A stretch of DNA of 64,000 bases from Clostridiales bacterium (GCA_012517815.1 JAAYUF010000147.1:1-64000); one strand, 5' to 3'. Positions 55,183 through 64,000 are shown, counted from the stretch's first letter. Notes: generated by a model not told the origin, from the letters alone. Numbers and translations: made by a program.

Positions 55183-58100
55183 TCAGCCCCACTTCTTGCC
55201 TTCGGTGTACACGGCGTCGTCCGGCAGTTCCGGTTTTTCGCCGAAATACTGGAGCATCTGCTCGCTGCTGAGCTCAAGACGCTCCTGCACCATCTCGTAG
55301 AAATAGCGAGGCCGTTTTTTCAGCACGTTGCGGGTGTAATCCAGCCGGGTATTCCAGTAGCGGAGGGCGCCTTCGGGTGTCAGCGGGGAATCGATGTTGA
55401 TGGCCTTGTCGTTTTCCTCCGCCCAGCGCGCGAAATGCAGGCTCATTTCCGGCTCGAGCGTCGCCGCCATGCTGTTGTAGATTTCAAGCATCTTCTCCGT
55501 TGTGAAGAACTGGTAGATTTCGCCCAGCCGGGTCAGGTACTTGTCCTTCATCTCGTCGTTTTCCAGCAGTTTGCGGATGAGCGTGTTGTCGATCTTCTGT
55601 TCGCCGGCGCCGGCCTCTTTCAGGTAGGAGGTCACACTGTCAAAGCCGCTTCGAAACAGGCCGTAGTCCGCGTCGTAGAAGATCCAGCGCCATTTGCTGC
55701 CGGCCGTTTTCAGCCGGTAGAAGCGGATATTGCCGGGGTCGGAGTTCCCGAAGAACATTTCAAACGCCATGTAATCGAAATAGTTGTCGATATCGATGTT
55801 ATCCAGAATGTATTGCAGGTCCCCGTCGTCGGTGCCGGGCGAACTGGCCTTGACCTTCTTGATCATGGCGGCGTACTCGTCCTTGGAGCCGAACACCAGC
55901 TTGCCGCTCGCCTCCAATACGTCCATCTGGTCGGCCTGGCTCAGGTCCAGCCCTTCATGCTGGGCCACGAAGTACCGGTCCGCGCGCTCCCGCATGTTGT
56001 AATGGCCCCAATACTGCCCGTTGATGTATACAACGACGGGATTCCACGCCTGATGGATCACGGTGGAGGGCGTGGCGGCGGAGGCGTTGAAGGCGTCGAT
56101 CAGGCGGCTTTGGAAACCGTCGTTCATGCGCGTCCATACGCAGTCGTTGCCGCTGTTGCGCAGCACAAAGCTTTTATACTCCGTATACGGCCGGTCCTCA
56201 AACAGCGCCGCTTCGAAATACTTGGCGCCATACTTTGCCTTGGCTTTCACCTTGAAGGTTTTTTGCGGCATATCCAGGCTGTACTGGCCCTGCAGCGAAA
56301 ATTCCATGCCCTGGCTGAGCATCTGGCGGCCGTCCAGCGCGTACATTTCAATATACCCTTCGCGGGGGATCTTCCCAAACTCGCGGTAAACGGTATTCTT
56401 GAACGGAATGCCCTTGCTCTTGTCCACGTTGGCCCCGACGGTCAGCATGCCGTCCTCCGCGTTCCACAGTTCGTCCGGGTCGCACACGACGCTTACGATC
56501 GGGAAAGCGTGGTACACGTTTAGCAGGTACGTCGCCGTGACGGTCTCGCTTGGCTGCAGCATGCCGGACGGATCGTACGCGCGGGCGCGCAGCACCGTCA
56601 CGCGGCTGATGTTAAACACATCTCCGGCCTGATAGAGCGTGGAAGATTCCGTCGGGATAGATCCGTCCACCGTGTAATAAACGCGCATGCCCTGGGGGAC
56701 CGTCAGGGTCACCTGCACAGAGCCCTTATATTCGCCGCCGTTCTGGGAGAACGCCGGATTGCCTGCGTAGCCGAAATATCCTGTGCCGTTGACAGCGCCC
56801 GGGGTCGGCGTGTCAAAATAATAAAAACCCGCATACCCCAGCGAGCGGCCGTAGCTGTGATCGGTTGGCATGATGGAAAGAGGAACGCGATCGAGCACTT
56901 TGCCCTGAGGGTCGCAAAACGAAACGGTTTCACCGCCTGCGCGCGTGAGCCGGAAATTGGTATGAAGCTCGTAGTAGGAACTGGCGTCCGCGTTGCCGTC
57001 CAGCAGGATCACCTTATATTCGCCCGGCGCAATGACAGTTCCCTGTGGGAACTGCCATTTGCGCGGGCGTTTGAGGCTGTCGCTGATACCATAGTAGCTT
57101 AAATCCACCGTCTGGCTGGAAGTGTTGTACAGTTCCAGATAATCGGAGGTCAGCGCGGTCGCGCCGACGGGCGTGGTATCGTTGGAGGCCATCACCTCTG
57201 TGATGTACACGCCCGTCGGGTTGTAGGCGCGGATCAGGTCGTCCGTTTTGCTTTGGCCGTTAGCATCGTTGGGGCTGCCCGGCGTCGCCAGCGGGAAGAA
57301 CGCCCACTCGCCGCTGCTGTTGCGGCCTACGGAATAATCCTCCGGAACGTTTTCTATGGACACGCGATCCACCAGATGCCCGTCGCCGTCGCTCAGGACC
57401 AGGGTTTCGCGCTCCGCGCTGATGGAGAAACTCGTATGCGGCACGCCGTTGCTCTGCAGCTTGTCCTTACCGCTGCAATAGACCAGATAGTAGCCGTTGG
57501 GCGCGATGCTCGCCGAATCGGGGAAGCGCCATTTCATCGGCCGGTTTTCCTTGTCGCTCAGGCAATAGCCGGCCAGAGATATGGTCTGGCTGGTGTTGTT
57601 CTTCAGTTCCAGCCAGTCGACGATTTCGCCGTCCTCATCCGGGATGCCCACCTTGGGATCGGGACAGATTTCATTGATCACCAGCGCGCCCGTTTCGGTG
57701 GAGTTTTCCGAGCGGTAGGTTCGGAAACCTTCCTCCGTGTTTTCCTGACCGGGGCTGTAGTAATCGGTCAGCTCGTACTTGAGGCTGCCGTTGGCGTCCG
57801 TACCGGTCAACGCATAGCTCTGATCGGCGGTCATGGTGGGCGTCACCAGATCCTCGATGAGGTACATGTCCGGGTCGTACAGGTACAGGTGGTCGCCCAC
57901 GGAAGAAATCTTGAACTTGCCGTGAAACGGCTGGGCTGGGTCAAGCTGGTAGCGGTTATCCGCAAACACCAGCACGCGAGCGCCGGCGGCCAGCACATAG
58001 GAAGGAAACGGGAACGTGATGCGGTCGGTGCGGTTGGTCAGCATCACGCCTTCCAGGTTCAGGTCGCTGCCGGTGCCGTTATACAGCTCCAGCCAATCTG

Positions 58101-58344
58101 AGAACTCCCCGTTTTCATCCGGCACGGCGGAGGCGTTGGCCGCCATGACCTCGCTGATGACCAGCCCGTCGTAGACCGAGCTGCCGGCGTGCTTGCCGGC
58201 CTCTTTCGGGAAAATGAAGTACATCACCGCCAACAGGGCCATAAAAAGCAGCAGCAACGGAATGACCGTCGCCGCGCGGCTTTTCCGCTTGCGAGGCGCA
58301 TAATCCTTGGTCGGCCTCCGCTGCTGCGGCGCGTTATGCTGCAT
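55183..58344 (-). CDS. CotH kinase-family protein with three lamin-tail domains
   Basis: Large membrane-anchored protein of 1053 residues. A basic N-terminus leads to one membrane segment (about 24-46). Three lamin-tail (LTD) modules follow, each starting VISEVMAANAS-like and containing SDWLELYN / VDWLELKN / SDYLELYN (about 58-200, 220-360, 375-520). A chitobiase-type beta domain (about 535-605, MRVYYTVDGSIPTESS) precedes the CotH domain (about 620-1010) with HNMRERADRYFVAQH and WRWIFYDADYGLF. CotH domains are kinase-like and phosphorylate spore-coat or surface proteins; LTD modules bind unknown partners. GGAGGGAG precedes the ATG. It is the first gene of the polyphosphate-linked operon. Confidence 0.9.
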   Translation of the reverse strand: MQHNAPQQRRPTKDYAPRKRKSRAATVIPLLLLFMALLAVMYFIFPKEAGKHAGSSVYDGLVISEVMAANASAVPDENGEFSDWLELYNGTGSDLNLEGVMLTNRTDRITFPFPSYVLAAGARVLVFADNRYQLDPAQPFHGKFKISSVGDHLYLYDPDMYLIEDLVTPTMTADQSYALTGTDANGSLKYELTDYYSPGQENTEEGFRTYRSENSTETGALVINEICPDPKVGIPDEDGEIVDWLELKNNTSQTISLAGYCLSDKENRPMKWRFPDSASIAPNGYYLVYCSGKDKLQSNGVPHTSFSISAERETLVLSDGDGHLVDRVSIENVPEDYSVGRNSSGEWAFFPLATPGSPNDANGQSKTDDLIRAYNPTGVYITEVMASNDTTPVGATALTSDYLELYNTSSQTVDLSYYGISDSLKRPRKWQFPQGTVIAPGEYKVILLDGNADASSYYELHTNFRLTRAGGETVSFCDPQGKVLDRVPLSIMPTDHSYGRSLGYAGFYYFDTPTPGAVNGTGYFGYAGNPAFSQNGGEYKGSVQVTLTVPQGMRVYYTVDGSIPTESSTLYQAGDVFNISRVTVLRARAYDPSGMLQPSETVTATYLLNVYHAFPIVSVVCDPDELWNAEDGMLTVGANVDKSKGIPFKNTVYREFGKIPREGYIEMYALDGRQMLSQGMEFSLQGQYSLDMPQKTFKVKAKAKYGAKYFEAALFEDRPYTEYKSFVLRNSGNDCVWTRMNDGFQSRLIDAFNASAATPSTVIHQAWNPVVVYINGQYWGHYNMRERADRYFVAQHEGLDLSQADQMDVLEASGKLVFGSKDEYAAMIKKVKASSPGTDDGDLQYILDNIDIDNYFDYMAFEMFFGNSDPGNIRFYRLKTAGSKWRWIFYDADYGLFRSGFDSVTSYLKEAGAGEQKIDNTLIRKLLENDEMKDKYLTRLGEIYQFFTTEKMLEIYNSMAATLEPEMSLHFARWAEENDKAINIDSPLTPEGALRYWNTRLDYTRNVLKKRPRYFYEMVQERLELSSEQMLQYFGEKPELPDDAVYTEGKKWG

Positions 58345-58401
58345 CCGGGCGCTCCCTCCTTATCCGGAAAATCCATGCAAATCGACTGCATATTCGTTCA
58401 A

Positions 58402-58430
58402 ATTATAACACAAACCCTTCGCCCTGCAAA
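58402..58430 (-). promoter_or_regulatory. Sigma-A promoter of the CotH/polyphosphate operon
   Basis: TTTGCA (58425-58430) and TATAAT (58402-58407) with a 17-base spacer on the minus strand, about 58 bases before the start codon. Confidence 0.7.
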
Positions 58431-58462
58431 CGGGCAAAGTCCGCCGCGCGCCCCGCCAACAT

Positions 58463-58486
58463 GTAAAACGCCTCCGGGCGGAGGCG
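58463..58486 (-). terminator. Intrinsic terminator downstream of pyrG
   Basis: On the minus strand CGCCTCC (58480-58486) pairs with GGAGGCG (58469-58475) around GCCC and is followed by TTTTACA. It separates the pyrG operon from the CotH promoter. The stretch 58487-58663 holds no recognised gene. Confidence 0.65.
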
Positions 58487-58663
58487 AAACCGTTGGGGTT
58501 AACCGATTCTCCGTTTTCCGGGCCGGACTGGGACAAACGCTACGCAACCGGCTTTTTCCGGTCTGGGCGCTACCTCCGCGCCGTCGTCGGGCCCCGCGGG
58601 CAAAACCGGCCGCGCGGCGTACAACCCACGCTCTGCGATGACGGCTGTGAAACGCCAGGCGCG

Positions 58664-60253
58664 CTACCGCTTGGCCGCCTTCACAAACGCACGGAACAGC
58701 GGATGCGGCTTGAGCGGCCTCGACTGAAACTCCGGATGATAGATCACGGCCGCGTAAAACGGATGATCCTGCTGCTCAAACGCTTCGGGGTAACCCGTTT
58801 CCATGCTGACCCCCACCAGACGGAAGCCCTTCTCGTTTAAGGCCGTCACATACGCCGGATCAACCTCGTAGCGGTTGCTGTGCCGCTCGTGAACCATGTC
58901 GGCCCCGTAGACCGTGCGCAGCATCCCTTCGGACAGCCGAACGTCGCTGCCGCCCATCCGGGTGGCGCCGCGGCTGTCGTTCTGGCACACACGCTCTTCG
59001 GGCATCCGAACCACGGGGTGCGCTGTTTCCGGGTCCACCTCGGTGGTGTTCGCATCCGCGATGCCCAGCAGATTTCGCGTCGCTTCCACCACGGCCAACT
59101 GCATGCCAAAGCCGATGGCCAAAAACGGCACGCGGTTTTCACGCGCGTATTTTGCCGCGACGACCATGCCGTCCGTACCGCGGTCGCCGTACCCGCCGGG
59201 CACCACGATCGCGTCGAACCTGATGAGCATCTCGTCCACGGTGTCGGCTGTGATCTCCTCGCCGTTGACAGTGGTCAGCAGCACATGCACGCCCTCCGCC
59301 ATACCGGCGTGCAGCAACGCTTCGCGTACGGAAAGGTAGGCGTCCGGAACGGTCACGTATTTCCCGACCAGCGCCACGTGCAGGGTGCGTGTCAGCGTCC
59401 GGTAATGCCGGTACATGGCTTTCCAGCTGTCCAGATCGGCCGGGCGGTTTTCAAGGCCCAGTTCCGCAAGTACGGCGCGCGCGAGGCCTTCCTTTTCCAG
59501 CATCAGGGGCACTTCGTACAGGCAGTCCACGTCCAGGTTCTGGATCACGTTGGCGGATTTGACGTTGCAAAAAAGCGCAATCTTGTCCTTGGCGTCGGTG
59601 GTCATGGGCACTTCGCTGCGGCAGACGATCACATCCGGCTGAATGCCGACCGAGCGCAGCACCTTGACGCTGTTCTGCGTCGGCTTGGTCTTTAGCTCCC
59701 CCGCCGTGACGATGAACGGCATCAGCGTTACGTGGATATAGCAGCAGTCGTTGGGTTTGGAACACTCCCAGCGCATCTGCCTGATCGCTTCCAGATAGAC
59801 CGACGCCTCCATATCCCCCACCGTGCCGCCGATCTCCACCAGCTGAATTTCGCTGTCCGCGGCCTGCGCCGCTTCGCGGATGCAGGTCTTGATCTCATTG
59901 GTCACATGCGGGATCGCCTGAACCGTGGAGCCGTGGTATTCCCCGCGCATCTCGCGCTCGATCAGCCGGCGGTGAATGCGCCCGGTGGTATAGCTCGCGC
60001 CTCCGCCCAGCGTGACATCCACAAAGCGCTCGAAATGGCCCAGGTCAAGGTCGGCCGCCGTCCCATCCTCGGTGATGAAGGCTTCGCCATGTTCCAGCGG
60101 GCTTAAAAAGCCGGGCTCCACATTGTAGTACAGGTCCAGCTTCTGCATGCTCACGCGGTAACCGCGCGCTGCCAGCAGCTTCCCAAGGGACGCGCCGGTG
60201 ATGCCTTTGCCCAGGGATGAAACCACGCCGCCCGTGATGAATACGTACTTCAT
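58664..60253 (-). CDS. pyrG: CTP synthase homologue with substituted glutaminase nucleophile
   Basis: Protein of 529 residues with both CTP synthase domains. The synthetase half has VFITGGVVSSLGKG, DLDLGHFERF and VEIGGTVGDMEA, but it departs from the usual KFDPYINVDPG (here KLDLYYNVEPG). The amidotransferase half keeps VPGGYGDRG, YHPEFQSRPLKPHPLF and RYEVDPAYV, yet the nucleophile motif GICLGMQ reads AIGFGMQ, so the catalytic Cys is Gly381 (GGC, 59111-59113). It should not be able to hydrolyse glutamine and could only use free ammonia, if it is active. The start is ATG 60253 or 60259; GGAGGAG favours 60253. It is preceded by an MBL hydrolase gene at 57 bases. Confidence 0.88.
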   Translation of the reverse strand: MKYVFITGGVVSSLGKGITGASLGKLLAARGYRVSMQKLDLYYNVEPGFLSPLEHGEAFITEDGTAADLDLGHFERFVDVTLGGGASYTTGRIHRRLIEREMRGEYHGSTVQAIPHVTNEIKTCIREAAQAADSEIQLVEIGGTVGDMEASVYLEAIRQMRWECSKPNDCCYIHVTLMPFIVTAGELKTKPTQNSVKVLRSVGIQPDVIVCRSEVPMTTDAKDKIALFCNVKSANVIQNLDVDCLYEVPLMLEKEGLARAVLAELGLENRPADLDSWKAMYRHYRTLTRTLHVALVGKYVTVPDAYLSVREALLHAGMAEGVHVLLTTVNGEEITADTVDEMLIRFDAIVVPGGYGDRGTDGMVVAAKYARENRVPFLAIGFGMQLAVVEATRNLLGIADANTTEVDPETAHPVVRMPEERVCQNDSRGATRMGGSDVRLSEGMLRTVYGADMVHERHSNRYEVDPAYVTALNEKGFRLVGVSMETGYPEAFEQQDHPFYAAVIYHPEFQSRPLKPHPLFRAFVKAAKR

Positions 60254-60310
60254 ACCCATCGCTCCTCCATACCGTTATACCAGGCATTGTAACGATCACG
60301 CGCCGCGCTG

Positions 60311-60967
60311 TCAAGCCGCGCCGGGCGGCGTGACGCCCAGCAGCAGCACCGAAGGCCGTTCGCCGATATCTCCCGCGCTCAGCCTGCACAGCGGCAGCGG
60401 CGCGGGCTCCGCGCCCATCAACGCCAGGAAAGGGCGCTCGGTTTCGATGGGCATCTCCGGATCGTAGGGCGTGCGGTAGTGCATGGGAATTGTGATGCGC
60501 GGGCGGAGGCGGCGCACGTTCTCCAGCGCCGCGGGAGCGTCGGTGGTGTAACGCCCGCCCACGGGCGTCAGCAGCACGTCCGGCGTCCCGATGGCGGCGC
60601 ACTGCCGGTCGGTAAGCACATGTCCGAGATCGCCCAGATGTACCAGCCGCAAGCCTTCCGCCTGCAGGATGAATACCGTGTTTTCGCCGCGCTGCGCGCC
60701 GCGTTGTTCGTCATGCCAGGTGGCAATGCCGGTTACCGTCAGGTCCCGTGCCGGGTAATAGGCGCCGGGAGCGTCGATCACCTGCCGCACGCCCTGCAGC
60801 ATCTCCAGCGCGTCGTGATCGTGATGGTGATGGCTCACGGTGGCCAGATCCGCCTTCAGGCGACGGCGGGGATAACCATAAAAATCCCCGTAGGGGTCGG
60901 TCGCCACGGTCAGGCCGCTTTCCAACGCCAGCGTAAACAGGGAATGCCCGTAGTACCGCAGGATCAT
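60311..60967 (-). CDS. Metallo-beta-lactamase-fold hydrolase (UPF0173-like)
   Basis: Protein of 218 residues. It opens with ILRYYGHSLFTLALESG and carries VSHHHHDHDAL as the metal-binding HxHxDH motif, then GIATWHDEQRG, LVHLGDLGH and TIPMHYRTPYD with further His/Asp ligands. It resembles UPF0173/UlaG-type hydrolases of small, mostly unknown substrates. Its ATG overlaps the stop of the upstream gene by four bases. Confidence 0.88.
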   Translation of the reverse strand: MILRYYGHSLFTLALESGLTVATDPYGDFYGYPRRRLKADLATVSHHHHDHDALEMLQGVRQVIDAPGAYYPARDLTVTGIATWHDEQRGAQRGENTVFILQAEGLRLVHLGDLGHVLTDRQCAAIGTPDVLLTPVGGRYTTDAPAALENVRRLRPRITIPMHYRTPYDPEMPIETERPFLALMGAEPAPLPLCRLSAGDIGERPSVLLLGVTPPGAA

Positions 60968-61491
60968 TTGCTCGCCCCCCTATCATGTTGTGCCAGCCAC
61001 GCGTCCAGCAGCGGTGAGGCCGCGTAGGGCAACGCCTGACGGTGACGCAGCCTGATGGCGCATTCCGTAAGCAGTGCGGGCGCGTAGCGGAGCAGCTCGG
61101 CCGTCCGGTCCAACCGTTTTAAAACCCCGCGAATCGCTTCGCGCGGCTGATTTTCCCACGGGGACGGATGCGCGCGCAAAAGGCGCGCCAGCGCGTAGAC
61201 CTCCCATAACGCCTCATTCACCGGAAAACCGGCGGGCGGAACGTCCGCATAGGGCCGGAGGATCGAAACCCAGCGGCTCTCGTCGGGGTCGATTTGCCAC
61301 AGTCCGGATGGGGTCGCGCCGCACCGGAAGCCGGCCGCCGCGAGGAAGCGCTCCCTGTCCGCAAGCGCCGCCTCGGTCAGCCGACGCGGCGCGTCGGTCA
61401 CAAACAGCGCCGTATCCCGATCGGCGCGGCGCAGAAAGCATCCGCCGCCCAGCATCGCGCGCACCTCGGCCTGCGGAAGCGGGGAGTTCAT
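60964..61491 (-). CDS. Protein of unknown function
   Basis: Protein of 175 residues, G+C-rich coding with many Arg, Ala and Leu residues and no signal peptide or membrane segment. It has a mixed N-terminal part (LPQAEVRAMLGGGCFLRRAD, ALFVTDAPRRL) and a helical C-terminal part (NEALWEVYALARLLRAH, AELLRYAPALLTECAIRL). I do not recognise the family. It overlaps both neighbours by four bases, which argues that it is a real, translated gene. Confidence 0.7.
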   Translation of the reverse strand: MNSPLPQAEVRAMLGGGCFLRRADRDTALFVTDAPRRLTEAALADRERFLAAAGFRCGATPSGLWQIDPDESRWVSILRPYADVPPAGFPVNEALWEVYALARLLRAHPSPWENQPREAIRGVLKRLDRTAELLRYAPALLTECAIRLRHRQALPYAASPLLDAWLAQHDRGASK

Positions 61492-61931
61492 GCGTCCTTC
61501 TTCCTCATATAGTGCAGGTGCATCTCGTGAACCGCGGCGTATTGGCCGCTCACATCCAGCTGATACTGGAGCACCAGTTCCCCGCCCTCGTGGTCGGCCG
61601 TATACGCGGCGCGGGTGCAGTACAGCGCCATATCCAGATCGCCCAATGGCGTGTGGTACTGGCTTTCGTAGCGGCTGCCCTTCTGGAACACCATGTTCGC
61701 CTCAAATTTGCCCTGCCGGCTCATGGTGACCACCGGGCCGCGGATGGCGATTTCAATCTTCTGGGGAGGTTCGTTCTCGTCCAGGCTTTCCTCGTAGCGG
61801 ATGAGGGTTTCATCGGGTTTCTCGATCAGTTCGCCCGTGGTAATCAGGCGCATCGTATCCTCAGGCTGGTTTTCCGTGTTCGATTGCGCGTCCAGCGAAA
61901 TCAGGATGGGGATGCCTTTGTGCGCCGCCAT
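61488..61931 (-). CDS. DUF1934 family protein
   Basis: Protein of 147 residues, predicted beta-barrel like other DUF1934/YwiB proteins: GIPILISLDAQSN, ELIEKPDETLIRYEESLDE, VTMSRQGKFEANMVFQKGSRYESQYHTPLGDLDM and VLQYQLDVSGQYAAVHEMHLHY are its strands. These are calycin-fold proteins often found near argS or pyrG in Bacillota; the ligand is unknown. ATG 61931 follows GGGAGG at six bases. It is the first gene of the unit leading to pyrG. Confidence 0.88.
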   Translation of the reverse strand: MAAHKGIPILISLDAQSNTENQPEDTMRLITTGELIEKPDETLIRYEESLDENEPPQKIEIAIRGPVVTMSRQGKFEANMVFQKGSRYESQYHTPLGDLDMALYCTRAAYTADHEGGELVLQYQLDVSGQYAAVHEMHLHYMRKKDA

Positions 61932-61964
61932 AACGTCCTCCCTATTCCTTGCCGTCGGAATCCC

Positions 61965-61973
61965 TGCTATAAT
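61965..61973 (+). promoter_or_regulatory. Extended -10 promoter of ispE
   Basis: TGC-TATAAT (61965-61973) lies 33 bases before the ispE start. No good -35 is visible. Confidence 0.6.
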
Positions 61974-62006
61974 AGGTAAATATAACACAAGAAGGAGCGG
62001 TGTGCA

Positions 62007-62888
62007 ATGCTAAGGCTGCTGGCGAGGGGGAAAATCAACTGGTCGCTGGATATCCTGGGCTTGCGCGGGGACGGATACCACCGCATGGACATGCTGATGG
62101 AAAGCGTGGAACTGGCCGACGTGCTGACCCTCGAACCCGACGATGATCTTCGCTTGACGGCGACGGGCTGCGAGGGCTTTGCCGGGGAGGACAACCTCGT
62201 GCTCCGCGCGGCGCGCGCGTTGAAAGAAACCGCCGGCTGCGCGTGCGGTGCCGCGCTTACGCTGGTTAAGCGCATCCCGGTGGGCGCCGGCATGGGCGGA
62301 GGCAGCGCGGACGCGGCCGCCGCGCTGGTCGGCCTGAACCGCCTGTGGGGGCTCCGCCTGCCTAAGGCGCAACTGGAAGAGATCGGCGCGCGCATCGGGG
62401 CGGATGTTCCCTTTCTGGTTCGCGGCGGCCTGGCCAGGGTCGGCGGGATCGGGGAGGCCGTCCGATCGCTGCCTTCCCCGCCGCCGGTACCGCTGGTGGT
62501 ATTGCAGCCGTGCGGCGCGCTCTCCACCCGGGAGGTGTTTGCCGCGTACGACACGCTCCCGTCCGTGCGGCATCCCGATACGGACAGGGCGCAGGAAGCG
62601 CTGCTCGGGCGCGATCTTTTGGTGTTCGGGCTTCATGCCGGCAATGTGCTGGCGCAGGCGGGCGAAGAAAAACGTCCGCAGATTGCCGAAGGCGTAGCCG
62701 CGCTGGATGCGTGCGGCGCGCGGTTTGCGATGATGACCGGTAGCGGTTCCGCCGTTTTTGGCGCGTTTGCGAACCAAAGCGACGCCGAGGAGGCTTACCG
62801 TATCCTTCGCAGGCGCTGGCGCAAGTGCTGGCTCACCCGAACGGCGGCCGAAGGCATCGTGGACGCGCCCGCCGATTCGGTGCGCTGA
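62007..62888 (+). CDS. ispE: 4-diphosphocytidyl-2-C-methyl-D-erythritol kinase
   Basis: GHMP kinase of 293 residues. ARGKINWSLDILGLRGDGYH opens the substrate site, PVGAGMGGGSADAAA (91-105) is the ATP-binding loop, GADVPFLVRGGLARV follows, and MMTGSGSAVFGAF is the third GHMP motif. It phosphorylates CDP-methylerythritol in the non-mevalonate isoprenoid pathway. AGAAGGAG precedes the ATG. It is transcribed alone, divergent from the DUF1934 gene. Confidence 0.96.
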   Translation: MLRLLARGKINWSLDILGLRGDGYHRMDMLMESVELADVLTLEPDDDLRLTATGCEGFAGEDNLVLRAARALKETAGCACGAALTLVKRIPVGAGMGGGSADAAAALVGLNRLWGLRLPKAQLEEIGARIGADVPFLVRGGLARVGGIGEAVRSLPSPPPVPLVVLQPCGALSTREVFAAYDTLPSVRHPDTDRAQEALLGRDLLVFGLHAGNVLAQAGEEKRPQIAEGVAALDACGARFAMMTGSGSAVFGAFANQSDAEEAYRILRRRWRKCWLTRTAAEGIVDAPADSVR

Positions 62889-62937
62889 AAAACCCGACCC
62901 CTGCGCGAAGGCGGCCAGGGCAAACCGACAGGCAAGA

Positions 62938-62982
62938 GCCCGCGAACCGGGTTTCGGCCGTGCCGAAACCCGGTTCGCGGGC
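62938..62982. terminator. Long perfect hairpin between convergent ispE and DUF711 genes
   Basis: A perfect 21-base stem (62938-62958 with 62962-62982) with a three-base loop lies 49 bases after ispE and 7 bases after the facing gene's stop (read on its strand). Neither side has a long T-run, but its position suggests a shared bidirectional terminator. Confidence 0.7.
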
Positions 62983-62989
62983 CGGTTGT

Positions 62990-64000
62990 TCAGTTGCGCA
63001 AGCTGTGCAGCGGCGCCGGGATCCTGCCGCCCCGTTGGATGAAGGCATCGTTGTTGAAGGTGTTCACCTTCATGATGGGCGCAAAGCCGAACAGTCCGCC
63101 GAAGTTGACGGTATCCCCCGCCTTTTTGCCCACCGCCGGGATGATGCGCACGGCCGTCGTCTTGTTGTTGACCACGCCGATGGCGGCTTCGTCCGCAATG
63201 ATGCCGGCAATCGTATTGGCCGGGGTGTCCCCGGGGATGGCGATCATATCCAGCCCGACGGAGCATACGCAGGTCATGGCTTCCAGCTTTTCAATGGTCA
63301 GGCAGTTTGCGGCGGCCGCCTCGATCATGCCGATATCCTCGCTCACGGGGATGAACGCGCCGCTGAGCCCGCCCACGTGGCTGGACGCCATCACGCCGCC
63401 CTTTTTCACCATGTCGTTGAGCATCGCCAGCGCGGCGGTGGTTCCCGGCGCGCCGGCCATTTCCAGGCCCATTTCCTTGAGAATGTAAGCGACGCTGTCG
63501 CCTCGAGCCGGAGTGGGCGCAAGCGACAGATCCACGATGCCAAACGGCACGCCCAGACGCTTGCCGGCTTCCTGCGCCACCAGTTCTCCCACGCGCGTGA
63601 TCTTGAACGCGGTGCGCTTGATCGTCTCGGCCACGACGTCGAAGGGTTCGCCACGGACCGCTTCCAGCGCGCGCTGCACCACGCCCGGCCCGCTGACCCC
63701 CACGTTGACCACGCACTCCGGCTCGCCCACGCCGTGAAACGCGCCCGCCATAAAGGGGTTGTCCTCCACGGCGTTGGCAAACACCACCAGCTTGGCGCAC
63801 CCGAAGCTTTCCGCGTCCGCAGTGCGCAGGGCAATCTCCTTGATGATCGCGCCCAGCCTCCGCACGGCGTCCATGTTGATGCCGCTGCGGGTGCTGGCGA
63901 CATTCACGCTGCCGCACAGGCGATTGGTGGTGGAAAAGACCTCCGGCATGCTTTCCAGCAGGATGTCTTCCGCGATGGTGCTGCCCTTGTGCATCAGCGC
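62990..64000 (-). CDS. DUF711/UPF0210 family protein, N-terminus cut by the window edge
   Basis: At least 336 residues of a protein that is about 450 residues long in the family, so roughly 115 residues lie beyond the window. [71 protein letters not shown] and [27 protein letters not shown] are typical of UPF0210. The function is unknown; the genes often lie beside an ACT-domain protein, which would be beyond the edge. The Met at 63994 is internal, not the start. Confidence 0.93.
   Translation of the reverse strand, partial: ALMHKGSTIAEDILLESMPEVFSTTNRLCGSVNVASTRSGINMDAVRRLGAIIKEIALRTADAESFGCAKLVVFANAVEDNPFMAGAFHGVGEPECVVNVGVSGPGVVQRALEAVRGEPFDVVAETIKRTAFKITRVGELVAQEAGKRLGVPFGIVDLSLAPTPARGDSVAYILKEMGLEMAGAPGTTAALAMLNDMVKKGGVMASSHVGGLSGAFIPVSEDIGMIEAAAANCLTIEKLEAMTCVCSVGLDMIAIPGDTPANTIAGIIADEAAIGVVNNKTTAVRIIPAVGKKAGDTVNFGGLFGFAPIMKVNTFNNDAFIQRGGRIPAPLHSLRN

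Overview
The window looks like a G+C-rich chromosome segment of a Bacillota bacterium, most likely class Clostridia. It carries a ctsR-mcsA-mcsB-clpC operon with a CtsR box, a LexA gene with a Gram-positive type LexA box (GAAC-N4-GTTT), a SipW-type signal peptidase with TasA-like substrates, MrfA/MrfB repair genes, and sigma-A promoters of TTGACA-17-TATAAT type. I cannot place it below class from sequence alone. There is no CRISPR array, prophage or insertion sequence; one tRNA gene (Trp) is present.

Layout. 1-4904: end of a peptide ABC ATPase gene, a MutS2-like gene without Smr domain, two VOC proteins and an SRPBCC protein. 5187-12153: the most unusual region. An intact SipW-type signal peptidase is followed by an ABC ATPase homologue that has lost every catalytic motif, and by a membrane protein that joins an ABC-2-like permease to a signal-peptidase domain without its Ser and His. 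A sigma-A promoter and a c-di-GMP-I (GEMM) riboswitch then lead into four TasA-like secreted proteins and a Thr-Pro-rich secreted protein, closed by a terminator. 12234-14775: a C39-like protein, tRNA-Trp and a PAS/HD-GYP c-di-GMP phosphodiesterase candidate. 14804-18460: paired half-size ChrA transporters with a C26 amidase, a CopZ-like protein, and a small membrane protein between direct repeats. 18528-23177: potABCD polyamine importer with its XRE-cupin regulator. 23396-32161: ctsR-mcsA-mcsB-clpC continuing into mrfA-mrfB-TPR.

32504-38970: hflKC, an OmpR-type two-component system, a DUF4342-like protein and a DegV protein. 39175-46715: GH65 phosphorylase, MTA/SAH deaminase and three overlapping glycosyltransferase genes. 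46961-50320: lexA-mgtC-psuK-psuG, all on the minus strand and closely spaced behind one LexA-controlled promoter. 50730-52405: a tyrosine recombinase behind a 28-base inverted repeat. 52875-58430: CotH/lamin-tail protein, DUF4956 protein, VTC-type polyphosphate polymerase and a secreted papain-like protein. 58664-61931: DUF1934, unknown, MBL hydrolase and a divergent CTP synthase whose glutaminase cysteine is replaced by glycine. 62007-64000: ispE and a DUF711 gene running off the window.

How it fits together. The best candidate for an undescribed system is 5187-12153. It appears to be a c-di-GMP-controlled export and processing locus for TasA-like surface fibres, in which a catalytically dead ABC ATPase and a dead signal-peptidase/permease fusion may act as assembly or chaperone factors for the active SipW enzyme. 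A c-di-GMP phosphodiesterase gene lies 1.6 kb downstream. Other surface functions (polyphosphate/CotH locus, glycosyltransferases) and stress functions (CtsR, LexA, MrfAB, HflKC) fill much of the rest.
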